From positions 25,945,325-26,009,324 of the forward strand of contig CM038468.1 of assembly GCA_021464415.1 (NCBI GenBank): 64,000 nucleotides of DNA. The letters run 5' to 3'. Both the position numbers and the translations under genes were made by a program. A model generated the notes under the pieces. The model ran no database searches. It was not told the origin of the DNA and saw nothing but the letters and a program-made list of their open reading frames with translations. Positions 47,015 through 57,684 of the stretch are shown one piece after another. The stretch's first letter is position 1; every line of letters starts with the position of its first letter. Source of the stretch: Lonicera japonica. Its lineage: Eukaryota > Streptophyta > Magnoliopsida > Dipsacales > Caprifoliaceae.

Positions 47015-48058
47015 ACCTACCAATTCCAAGGTATATGATGAATCTTTTCATTTTTGGCCCATAGTTACAATACTTCATTTTAACATAGCAATGACCCCTC
47101 TGATGACATCCCTGTTTCATAGAATTTCTACTGTGGTGATAAGGCCATTGGGTGAAATCATGCCATCTAAAGAATAGACTATGTAAACTTGACCGGTGCA
47201 CACAAAAGATGTCTTTGTATCAACTCAAGAAGACAGTTGTTGATATTGGTTTCTGAAATGTAAATGGTAAACACAATGCAAGGTTCTTGACTGGGTGGAT
47301 ACACTTTAAGTTACAGAAGAAATGAATGAATCATCATCAAGCAACACAATACGTACAAGTGCAAATGTTAAAGTTATAATGGAAGAGAAGGGGAAGAAAG
47401 TCACTTATGAATGACAAGTGAATGATGTAATTGGGCTAATGAGTAAAAAATCTTTTTAAGTAATATGTATTTACAAACAAACATAGAAAAAAAATTTAAC
47501 AAATAAAAAATCATTTAAATAAAGTGTATTCCCAGACAAAAAGGATGCATGAGCAGGGGGAATTCGTGGAAGGAGAGGCGATGCAAGAAAGGGAAAAGAT
47601 ATAATGATGTAGAGAGTGTGATTTCCTGCTTTCCTCAAAAACAAAATTGAAACCAAAAGCTAAGAGAAAATATACTCGATTCATAGTTGCAAGAGCAATT
47701 GAAAGTTGAAACATGAGATTTCTTTAACAGATTCAACTAGTCTCTCCATTATATATATTTGAGTGGTGAAAAATAAAATAGACGAAAGAGTAAAGTAAAA
47801 CTTAGTGATGTTGCCTAAAAATGGATGAGTTCCACGCTAGCGTGGAAGGAATAAGTGAACATCAAAGTACACATGCACATAATTTTGACTAGTAAAGAGA
47901 GATGGATATGAAATATGCAGAATGTAAATGAGACAAATATTATTTACATGGGGTTTGCCTCGGGGAGGACTATATCCACACAAGGAAAATATAAGGTTGA
48001 GTTGTATTTATAATAGATGAATACATGGTGGCCATGGGTGGCATTTATATATGATTTT
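47015..48058. other. Intergenic; no supported gene
   Basis: A TATAAAA at about 46938 followed by ATG at 46992 (MGGSGEPLPTNSK...) opens a 62-codon frame to 47177, but no domain is recognised. The same leader is present in unit 1 of the tandem duplication, where the frame is lost. The remainder holds nothing recognisable. Confidence 0.35.
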
Positions 48059-50774
48059 GAGTTAACAGCCCATTTGGCCACTAAACTTTCATTTTTGTAC
48101 CACTTTACCCACTTAACTTTAAAACGAACCACTTTAATCATCAAACTTTTTAGTGAGTACCATATTGCCCATTATGCCCAAATGTGTTGACCTTAAAGTC
48201 AATTAATCTTATTTTGATAATTACAATAAGTTAATAAAGTGTTATTTAACTCGGTTGTTCCAATGATGATAGCCATTTTAACCGATATATCTTTCGACCA
48301 AGTGTAACTTCAAACCGAAGCAAATCTCACACAAGCTTTATAAACGCCTCTACTCACAAGAAATTAACTCAAGTGATATACATGTGCTATACAAAGCCAA
48401 AAAAATATCTAGATCATCAAGCAAGTGAAGATATGCACAAGAATGATCTCTACATGTTCTACAATTTATCAAAACCAAGAAAGGATCAAGAACATCAAAC
48501 AAGTAAAGATACGCACAAGAAAATCAAGTATCACGAAGACTCGAATTATCATTAAATTGAGTGAGTGCTTAGATTTTATGTAAAGATACTTTATTGATCA
48601 AATCCCTATAGCTCAAACATGAACTTGCATCTTTTAAAGATTGATTTAAACTAGCTTGAAATTGAATTTATTTGAAAAACATTATTTTACAAAAATCGAG
48701 TTTCAAAATAAATTCATATTAATTTTAAATGATCATATTTTAAGCTATAATAAAAATGGGTATCTTAGAAACATATATTTGAGGTTCATAAATCATTAGA
48801 ATTTTATTTGGAACTAAATTATTAAATTAGAAAAATATTTTTATTTTTCGTTTAAAATTCGCTCAGTTTTTGCCCAGTTTTGATCTAACGGTAAAATGGA
48901 GGCCTTCCCGAACTCCGATCATTTTGAAATTTTTACAGTGGTTAGACAACATCTCCTGGCAATTTTGACTAAAATTTGAGCATGATCCAACGGTCTAATT
49001 GAGAGAAATTAACAAAACAATGTTGAATTTTTTTTGTCAAAACTAGCTGTTGGAAAGTTTGAAAATGTATACCTTGGAGCCAAAACCTCTCTTAATCATC
49101 CCCAACGGACATATGATTTTGTAAGCTATAAATATGATGTCTTAGACATGTTTTAACACACTTGAATCATTCTACAAACTTATTTTACATATACACAAAG
49201 TTATTCAAGTATTCAATTCATCTTATTGATCAAATTCTTCATTTTTGAGCTATATACTTTGATCAATTTTGATATCTCTTAGTGTGAGCTTCATTTGTAT
49301 TTTGTTATACACAAGAGAGATATTGTACATTGGTGTTAGCCACCAAAATTTATTCAAATCATATTTGTGAGAGGTGTATCTCATAGAATAGCAAGAGGGA
49401 TTTCTTATGAAAGTATTGAGGGTGTTTCAATACTTGTAAGAGTGTTTGAGAAGAATACACTTGTAGAGGTTTGATCTTCACCCAGAAGGAGATCGGTTAT
49501 AGTGGAAATTCTCGGGGAACTAACCGAGCGCGGAGTAGGGGGAACAAGCCGAACCGTGTGGACAAAAAATCTCCGACTTCAAATTGGTTCAATCTTTCTT
49601 ACACAATCTCTTTATTTATTTGTTATATTAATTGATTGAAGTTGCTTATATTATTGCTTATTCTTGGGATTGATTATTTAATTGATTGTTTTCCTTGATA
49701 AACTTATTTAACTAAGTTGCTTTGCTTAAATATTTTAAAAATGTTTTAATTCCGCATTAAGTTTTTAAAACCCTATTCACCCCCCATCTAGGGTATTTTC
49801 CGACCTACAAAATGAACCGTTAAAAATGACATAATTAAGCCATGTGCCTAGCACATGACTTCATTTAAGGCCAAAATGCTCAATTTACATTAAAAATACA
49901 CCAAACCTCCATATGGTACAACAATGGCCCTTCAAACCCTTATCCTCTCTCAAAATTCCTGCCGGAGAAGATATGCATTGAAGAATGAATAAGTAACCAT
50001 CCTCTGTTTGAGTTTGCAGACAAATAGAATAAAACCATCATTTTAGGTGAATAGACAGACACATCAAAAAAATTTCCACCTAACCCCAAAATTCAACTGA
50101 AATTTCAACAGTAGGGTAATAGAAGAACAATGATGACCCATACAACAAAACACCAATGATTGACGAATTAGCAAAGATGATTCAACAATGTAACTAAATA
50201 CCTGAATTAATCCATCAAGCAAAGCAATTATAATTTGAATCGGGTCTGAATCCAAAATCACAAACATAGCTCAATGGAAATAGATTCAGACTTCAAATTT
50301 GAATCGGGTCTGAATCCAAAACCCTTTTTTGCCGATTGTTTCTTTAAGTGGAATATGAGAGCACTATTGGAGGTCATATACGAAGCTTATGAATGTGAAG
50401 AAGAAGATGAAAATGACAACGTTTTAAACGAGAATCAAGACGAAAGAATGATGAATAAATACCATGAATTTTCTTTATAGCATTCTATGCCTCTTCTTCT
50501 CAGGCTACCGCTCCGACGTCAAGTCCAGCAAGGTCTGGAGGGGCATTGCTATAGAGGTTTGGTGTATTTTTAATGTAAATTGACCATTTTGGACATAAAT
50601 GAGCTCTTGTGCTAAGCACTTGGCTTAATTCCGTTACTTTTAACGGTTCATTTGGACGGAATAGGCAATATGATACTCGTTGAAAAGTTTGATAGTTAAA
50701 GTGGTTCGTTTTAAAGTTAAGTGGGAAAAGTGGTACAAAATTGAAAGTTTAATGATCAAATGGGCTGTTTACTC
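48059..50774. mobile_element. Mutator-type element with perfect 9-bp target duplication
   Basis: Starts GAGTTAACAGCCCATTTGG and ends CAAATGGGCTGTTTACTC. The inverted arms run about 260 bp, through TTTAAAACGAACCACTTTAA, and, beyond the nested LTR, ATTTACATTAAAAATACACC. The 9-bp sequence TATGATTTT stands directly outside both ends (48050-48058 and 50775-50783), which is diagnostic of Mutator insertion. Without the nested LTR it is about 1.09 kb. The interior (about 49960-50510) contains an acidic 68-codon frame at 50274-50480 with no recognised domain, possibly captured host sequence. Confidence 0.85.
48185..49809 (+). repeat. Solo LTR (copia family as at 38209) nested in the Mutator-type element
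   Basis: Begins TGTTGACCTTAAAG and ends TTTTCCGACCTACA, with the 5-bp repeat AAATG immediately on each side (48180-48184 and 49810-49814). There is one LTR, no internal region, and a perfect target duplication, so the internal part was lost by LTR-LTR recombination after insertion. It is longer (1625 bp) than the LTR at 38209-39418 but collinear with it. Confidence 0.88.
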
Positions 50775-50783
50775 TATGATTTT

Positions 50784-51179
50784 TCTCTTCGCAACTACTA
50801 TTTCTAAGGAAGAAGAAAGGTTTTTCTCTCTCTATAGTAAGGTTCCTAGGCTAAGGGTTGCTTGTTTGAAGTTGAGGCCCACCCCTCTATTTATATAAAA
50901 CATAAGGGGACAGCACTACAAGAGTGAGTGGAGGAGGACCATAGTATAAGAGTGAGTGGAGTGGTGAGCGAGGTGTATGCTCCGCGAACTAATGAGACAC
51001 CTCATTTGTACAAATTTGTTATGCCATGTATGAGAGATGAGACGTGCCTCGACATATATATATTGATACTTTGCCCTTTTTGGTACGGAAAATATAATTT
51101 GCCTTTTGTAATTTTGTGTCTTGCGAGGCCAAGTTGAATTAGTTTGATCATTGATTGAGTTGAAAAGGTTCTTAAGTCA
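50784..51179. other. Intergenic
   Basis: No gene recognised; short frames only. Confidence 0.4.
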
Positions 51180-51278
51180 AGGTGATCACTCAGGCCTTGC
51201 TAATTTAGGCCAAGGCGTTTATTTAGGCATGACTGATCTAGGCTAAGGTGATCATTTAGGCCTTGCTGATTTAGGCTA
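51180..51278. repeat. 33-bp minisatellite, three units
   Basis: Three consecutive 33-bp units, each starting AGG(T/C)G and ending with an (A/T)TTAGGC(C/T)A or CTAGGCTA-type phrase. Units 1 and 3 are closest; unit 2 has diverged most. Confidence 0.75.
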
Positions 51279-51587
51279 AAGTGAGCTCTTCATATCTGGA
51301 GTTGGGCAGTATGACCCTGGCCAAATATTTCACTCTCAGAGTTCATCTTTGTCACGTCAGTCATTCTATCAGGCCTGATTAATCAGTCAATTGTCGCCAC
51401 TTCAATATACGATTATGACATGTAAAGGTGATAGAAAAGCCCCACATCACAACGGAACTGTCCAAAATATAAAGAAGTAAAACTAGGGAGACAAGGGATG
51501 AGTGGCATAGGATATGCTGAGGTGGAAGGATATTTTGGTGTTTTTTTGCTTAAAGGAAGTCAAAAGTATGTTTATTATTGGTTTAGA
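51279..51587. other. Intergenic
   Basis: Nothing recognised. Confidence 0.4.
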
Positions 51588-51988
51588 ATATATTTATAAA
51601 AATAATAATAAAGAAAAATTCGGTTCGGTTCAGTAAAATTGAACCTTAAGGATATAAAAATTGTTATCGTATAGTAAATTGTTAGTCAACCAGCTTTTGA
51701 TTACCAATTTGAACCGATTCGGTTCAGTTCAATTTTTTTTTCATTTTGTTCGATTTTCGATTTTTTTTCATTATAAAATGTCAACCCTAATTTTAAGAAA
51801 ATATATTTATAAAAATAATAATAAAGAAAAATTCGGTTTGGTTTACTAAAACGGAACCTTGAGGATACAAAAGCTGTTATTGTACAATAAATTGTTTGTT
51901 AACCAACATTTGATTGCCAATTTTAACTGATTCGGTTTAGTTCAATTTTTTTTTATTTTTGATATAAAATTTCAACCCTAATTTTAAG
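51588..51988. repeat. Tandem duplication of about 200 bp
   Basis: Two direct units (213 and 188 bp) starting ATATATTTATAAAAATAATA and ending CAACCCTAATTTTAAG. Each contains ATTCGGTT(C/T)GGTT and GATTCGGTT(C/T)AGTTCAAT in opposite orientations, so each unit is itself a small inverted-repeat sequence. Confidence 0.8.
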
Positions 51989-52725
51989 ACAACAAGACGC
52001 GTCTTTAAGTTAGACACATCACATCTTAATCATTAAATTTATTTTTCAACAGTGCCAAATTCACTAATCACATTATATGTTAAATCTCAACAACATAATT
52101 TTGTATCTTTTATTCATTTGTCATTGCTCCTCGTTATATGGATATACTCATGAAAAGTATGAATTTACTATTAAAGCTAAAAGTACATAATATATATAAA
52201 CTAGGTTTTGCCGGTACCATCTGGCACAAATAAGAAAAAAGAATTATTAGTCATGATTTTTCTCAAGAGGAATTGTTTACACTACATATAATTTAAACCA
52301 CTTCACCTCTATCAATGACTTTAGAGGATCCTAATCAATTTGAAGCTATTATAGTTCTCATCAATTTTTGACTAAATTACACATAAAAAAAATTAAACTC
52401 CATCTGATTTTTGTCCAATGTAATATTTTGCAATCAAAATTTACTACTGATTGGTAAAAGATAAACCTAGTACACCTTTAAAAATATGAATGGAAGAGAT
52501 AACGCTACTTAAAATTTTTAATGTTACATTCTTTTACAGTTCTTCTACGGTAAACAATTTCCTTCAAACCATATACATTTTTAACTTAACATTGGATGCA
52601 AAAAGATACCCAATGCTAAAGCAGGCTCCCTAAATATACACTTGTAGGAATAATTTTTACCTAACATGCACAAAAAATTATAAGCATGTCCCAAAAAAAG
52701 CAGCCTAATACTCAATCAAAGATTG
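51989..52725. other. Intergenic
   Basis: AT-rich and non-coding as far as can be seen. It lies just 3' of the possible exons at 52726-53274. Confidence 0.4.
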
Positions 52726-53043
52726 TTACCCTTTGTCTCCATAAGCATCCTCAACATTATTCTCGAAAATGTGGAGGTGTCTATATCCAAGTAACTTGTC
52801 CATCGCAAACCTGTGCGGACAAAAATCTGCAGGTAACAATATATACTAACATTATAATGTAAATATAATTTGTTTAAAGGACCCATTTCTATTTGAGATG
52901 TTAATTTACCTTGTTATGTACTCCTTATCTTCTTCTATATGTATTGTTTATTCACTTGAACTCCGCGACCAAGTGATCCCAATCCTATAATTTTGTTTGA
53001 AGTAAAATATAACAACAACAACAACAACAACAACAACACCAAT

Positions 53044-53110
<67 letters not shown>

Positions 53111-53274
53111 GCAACAACAACAATAATATAGTATACCATGCAAAGGGGGCAACATAACAGAACTTCTGGATTGACGATATTTTTATAATTAAAGTTAGAT
53201 TATTAAAAACCTTACATGACCATATATGGCTAAATTGGAAAGCATCCCGGACGGAGGATTTGCGACGGCGCACA
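52726..53274 (-). other. Possible terminal exons of an unidentified gene (or its remnant)
   Basis: Three minus-strand stretches look coding and have plausible splice borders. Exon 53274-53216 (after TAATGCAG, ending at GGTCAT|GTAAGG) reads CAVANPPSGMLSNLAIYGH. Exon 52984-52910 (after AATTATAG, ending ACAAG|GTAAAT) reads LGSLGRGVQVNKQYI, then, two bases out of frame, IEEDKEYITR. The last exon 52810-52726 (after CCGCACAG) joins in phase and reads FAMDKLLGYRHLHIFENN and on to a stop. The AAC microsatellite lies in the first intron. The frame slip sits in an ATATA run. I do not recognise the protein. It could be a pseudogene or chance. Confidence 0.35.
53011..53122. repeat. (AAC)n microsatellite, about 112 bp
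   Basis: About 37 trinucleotide units with two interruptions (ACCAATAAC near 53037 and CAGCAAC near 53109). It produces artefactual poly-Leu and poly-Val frames on the minus strand. Confidence 0.95.
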
Positions 53275-53970
53275 CTGCATTAGAAGTGACATGAAAAAAA
53301 TTATAAGTTTATAGTTTTCTTCAATTTTTTTCAACGTAAAAGATATTTATAGTGAATTAATTAATTCAAAGAGGGGCTGTCCTTAAAAGAGTAAAAAGAA
53401 AATCAAATTCACCTTGTTAAAATAATATTTGGTGTCGTATATAAAATTAAAACTAAAACTTGATTTTAAAACGTTGCACCAAGGATCATTTATATCCATT
53501 CAAATTCCCCACATAAAAGCAAGTCTAATATTTTTTGTTTATTCAAATGGTTGAATATTAAAGTCTATTTAACATTTAGTATAAGCAAAATACAATTGTA
53601 CTCATTAAATTAGACCATTTAACATGTACACTTGCATTTCTTTTCTTTAATAAATAAATAGCATTCAACATATAATCTGAATTGTTTCATGACAAAAACA
53701 AAGTGTAATTTTTCTTGTCCACAAAATAAACCATACACTAAAGAGAAAGAAAAAAAAGATTTTTCAATATTTGCAAATGAGAAAGTTGTTTGATATATTT
53801 ATGGCTCTAAAAATAAAAGAGTTAGGCTTATTTTACTAAAAGATTTTAAAATTATCTAAATCTAAATAAAATAAAATTTAAAAGTTTTGAATTCAAATAA
53901 ATAGATATTTTAAAAAAGTGTCTAATCACATTGAAAAAAGTGATGGGCGTATTGGGAGAATTTTGTTTTT
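53275..53970. other. Intergenic
   Basis: No gene recognised. If the exons at 52726-53274 are real, earlier exons would lie here or farther right, but none was seen. Confidence 0.35.
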
Positions 53971-55733
53971 CTAACTACTGTTGTTTTGAAACTTATTTAA
54001 GTAAATAGGGTATTTTTCATTTTATTTGGGAAAATAGGGTGAATATAAAAAAGCTGGTGGCTCCAACGATTTAAAAAAATAAATTAAAATTACCAACTTA
54101 AAAACGCCATTAGCAATAGAGATTTTATATATAAAATCGCTGGGAGCAGTAGCGATTTTACCTGTGAAAATGCCATTGTTGCTAGCGTTTTTAAAACAGT
54201 TTTTTTTTTTATTTTTTTTTGGATTTTTTTTCAAATCCGAATATCTTTTCTTGGCTATTTTTTTTCTTCTTTGCTTGATTTTCTTTAAAAAATATATTTT
54301 TTCTTTTCTTTGCTTGATTTTCTTTTAGATTTGAGACCTCCATATCTTTTCTTTGTTTGATTTTCCTTTCTTTTAATTTTTTTTAGTTTTGTTTGAATGG
54401 TATTATTATAAATTGAATTTCTTATTTAAAGTTATAGCATTTAAATTATATTAGAAAATTATTAGTGTGTGAAAGTTTATTTGTATATATTATTAGTGTG
54501 CGAGTTTTATCTTTGAATTCTTGATTTTGATGCGTGTATAAAATTTATCTAATGGTGTACAATGCCTACTACATTATGTGTATTTTATAATATAAATTGA
54601 TTTGTATTAAATTGTTCAGTACACAACCAAATAATGTTTAATAATTAAAATTAAATATAACTAAAAAAGGTACACGAAGAAATAAAACATTTAGATAAAC
54701 TCATTACAGATAATAAAGATTCAAAACGAATGGTTTGTGTTTGTGCAAAGATCCATTTGCAGAGTCAATGAATATAGGTGTTGAATACAATACTGAAGAA
54801 ATGACAACGAGTCCAAATGCACATATGCAACGGAAAATTGATTGAAACCGTGGGTTTTATTAGGTTTTTCTTAAATTGTATTGCATCTTCCTTTTTTTTA
54901 TGTTCATCAAACTGATGTAAAAGCTTCTTCGTCTATTGTAAGATGGATAAGTTTATGTTTGTTTTGAATCTCTATTACGTGTAATGGGTTTATCTAAATA
55001 TTTTATTTCTTCATGTAACTTTTTTTAGTTATGTTTAATTTTAATTATTAAAAATTATTTGATTATGTGCACTGAACAATTTAATGTAAATCAATCTATA
55101 TTATAAAATATACATATTATAGTAGGCATTGTACACAATTAGATAAATTTTATACACGCATTAAGATCAAGAATTCAAAGATAAAACTCTCACACTAACA
55201 ATATACACAAAATAAACTTTCACACACTAATAATTTTCTAATATAATTTAAATGCTATAACTTTAAATGAGCAATTCAATTTATAATAATATCATGCAAA
55301 CAAATTTTAAAAAATAATAATTTAAAAGAAAAAAAAAGAATGGAAAATCAAACAAAGACAAGATATGGAGGTCTCAAATCTAAAAGAAAATCAAGCAAAG
55401 AAAAAACAAACAACCAGGAAAAAGAAAAGATATGAAAGTTTTTCTTAAAAGAAAATTAAGCAAAGAAGAAAAAAACAGCGAAGAAAAGATATTTGGATTT
55501 GAAAAAAAAAATTCCAAAATAAAAAAAAATAACCAACTATTTTAAAATTGCTATTGCCAGTGGAATTTTTACATGTAAAATTGCCATTGTTAGTGGTGTT
55601 TTTAAGTTGGTGATTTATTTATTTATTTATTTATTTAAAATCTTTGGTGCCACCGGCGTTTTTATGTTCCATCACCATTTCCCTAAATAAGATGAAAAGT
55701 AACCCATTTACCGAAATAAATTTCAAAACAATT
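53971..55733. repeat. Long inverted repeat (arms about 0.77 kb)
   Basis: The left arm 53971-54738 is complementary along its length to 55733-54955, with a loop of about 215 bp. Paired landmarks include TTTTTAAGTTGGT, GATTTTCTTTTAGATTTGAG with its partner, ATAAATTTTATACACGC and TTTAGATAAACCCATTAC. Identity is imperfect but continuous. No terminal motif or target duplication was settled; a Mutator-type fold-back element is the likeliest source. Confidence 0.75.
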
Positions 55734-57444
55734 CTAGATAGACAAAAAACTCGGCGGATTGGAGTACCAATAGCCGTACATCCTAGACTATCATTAGTTT
55801 CTTTATTTTTTATTTTTTTTAAAGCAAGAGACTAAAGAAATTTGAATAAAAGAAATTATGTATGTGACGGTGGAGGCGTTTTTGCAATGTTAGTTCCGGC
55901 AATGTCGAGACAGGGGGTTTCGTCCATGTTGGTTGCGATGGTGGTAGCATTTTTAGTTCCCCCATGATGAGAGAATATGATGAGTGGGGGATAAGGAGAG
56001 AGAGTAAATGAAGTAAGAGAGAATAACACGTGAGAGCAAAGGTGAATATTCACTACATGAAACAGACACTTAGGGGACATACAAATTATGTCTGTGCAAA
56101 GATCCATTTGCAGAGTCAATGAATACAGGTGTTGAATACAATACTGAAGAAATGACAACGAGTCCAAATGCACATATGCAACGGAAAATTGATTGAAACC
56201 GTGGGTTTTATTAGGTTTTTCTTAAATTGTATTGCATCTTCCTTTTTTTTATGTTCATCAAACTGATGTAAAAGCTTCTTCGTCTATTGTAAGATGGATA
56301 AGTTTATGTTTGTTTTGAATCTCTATTACGTGTAATGGGTTTATCTAAATATTTTATTTCTTCATGTAACTTTTTTTAGTTATGTTTAATTTTAATTATT
56401 AAAAATTATTTGACTATGTGCACTGAACAATTTAATGTAAATCAATCTATATTATAAAATATACATATTATAGTAGGCATTGTACACAACTAGATAAATT
56501 TTATACACGCATTAAGATCAAGAATTCAAAGATAAAACTCTCACACTAACAATATACACAAAATAAACTTTCACACACTAATAATTTTCTAATATAATTT
56601 AAATGCTATAACTTTAAATGAGCAATTCAATTTATAATAATATCATGCAAACAAATTTTAAAAAATAATAATTTAAAAGAAAAAAAAAGAATGGAAAATC
56701 AAACAAAGACAAGATATGGAGGTCTCAAATCTAAAAGAAAATCAAGCAAAGAAAAAACAAACAACCAGGAAAAAGAAAAGATATGAATGTTTTTCTTAAA
56801 AGAAAATTAAGCAAAGAAGAAAAAAACAGCGAAGAAAAGATATTTGGATTTGAAAAAAAAAATTCCAAAATAAAAAAAAATAACCAACTATTTTAAAATT
56901 GCTATTGCCAGTGGAATTTTTACATGTAAAATTGCCATTGTTAGTGGTGTTTTTAAGTTGGTGATTTATTTATTTATTTATTTATTTAAAATCTTTGGTG
57001 CCACCGGCGTTTTTATGTTCCATCACCATTTCCCTAAATAAGATGAAAAGTAATCCATTTACCGAAATAAATTTCAAAACAATTCTAGATAGACAAAAAA
57101 CTCGGCGGATTGGAGTACCAATAGCCGTACATCCTAGACTATCATTAGTTTCTTTATTTTTTATTTTTTTTAAAGCAAGAGACTAAAGAAATTTGAATAA
57201 AAGAAATTATGTATGTGACGGTGGAGGCGTTTTTGCAATGTTAGTTCCGGCAATGTCGAGACAGGGGGTTTCGTCCATGTTGGTTGCGATGGTGGTAGCA
57301 TTTTTAGTTCCCCCATGATGAGAGAATATGATGAGTGGGGGATAAGGAGAGAGAGTAAATGAAGTAAGAGAGAATAACACGTGAGAGCAAAGGTGAATAT
57401 TCACTACATGAAACAGACACTTAGGAGACATACAAATTATGTCT
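54743..57444. repeat. Recent 1351-bp tandem duplication
   Basis: Unit 1 is 54743-56093 and unit 2 is 56094-57444, offset exactly 1351 bp throughout. Only about six to eight base differences were spotted by eye (for example ATATAGG/ATACAGG, GATTATG/GACTATG, GGGGACAT/GGAGACAT). Each unit contains the loop and right arm of the inverted repeat and the first 43 bp of a CACTA terminus. Confidence 0.92.
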
Positions 57445-57680
57445 CCTAAGAGCTGATGTATGTCGCCCAAGCCTTAGGCGACATACCCTATGTCGCCTAA
57501 GTGGTGTCTTGTAAGTAGTGTGGCCTAAGATCTTAAACGACATATAAATAAAGTATGTCGCTTAAGTGGTTTACTTAGGAGACATAAGCAATAGAGTATG
57601 TCGCTTAAGAGTTTTACGTAGGAGACATAAGCAATAGAGTATGTCTCCTAAGTGTTACACTTAGGAGACATACTCTGATA
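57402..57680 (+). mobile_element. CACTA (En/Spm-type) transposon end with subterminal repeat array
   Basis: Begins CACTACATGAAAC and is followed by about ten copies of a 13-bp word, CTTAGGAGACATA or its complement TATGTC(T/G)CCTAAG, in both orientations. CACTA termini with many short subterminal transposase-binding repeats are characteristic of this superfamily. A 43-bp duplicate of the terminus is at 56051-56093. The opposite end is not in the window; viral DNA starts directly after the array. Confidence 0.8.
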
Positions 57681-57684
57681 CCAT
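57674..57684 (-). promoter_or_regulatory. tRNA-Met-like primer sequence at the viral/CACTA junction
   Basis: The minus strand reads TGGTATCAGAG, matching the primer-binding site used by plant pararetroviruses at the start of minus-strand DNA. It stands exactly where viral sequence meets the CACTA array. With 11 bases the match could be coincidental. Confidence 0.4.

Noticed and set aside
46980..47177. 66-codon frame with upstream TATAAAA
   Set aside because: No domain, not conserved in the duplicated unit, and the promoter-like sequence lies in repeated DNA.
52935..53273. Long minus-strand frames rich in Leu or Val
   Set aside because: They are translations of the (AAC)n microsatellite. The poly-Leu and poly-Val runs are artefacts. 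Only the short flanking segments could be coding.
55644..57186. Two identical 63-codon frames 1351 bp apart
   Set aside because: They are identical because of the recent tandem duplication, not because of selection. They lie in the inverted-repeat arm.
57402..57513. Possible 112-bp mini CACTA ending at GTAAGTAGTG
   Set aside because: The subterminal words continue well past 57513 and the flanking triplets do not match, so this is unlikely to be the real second end.
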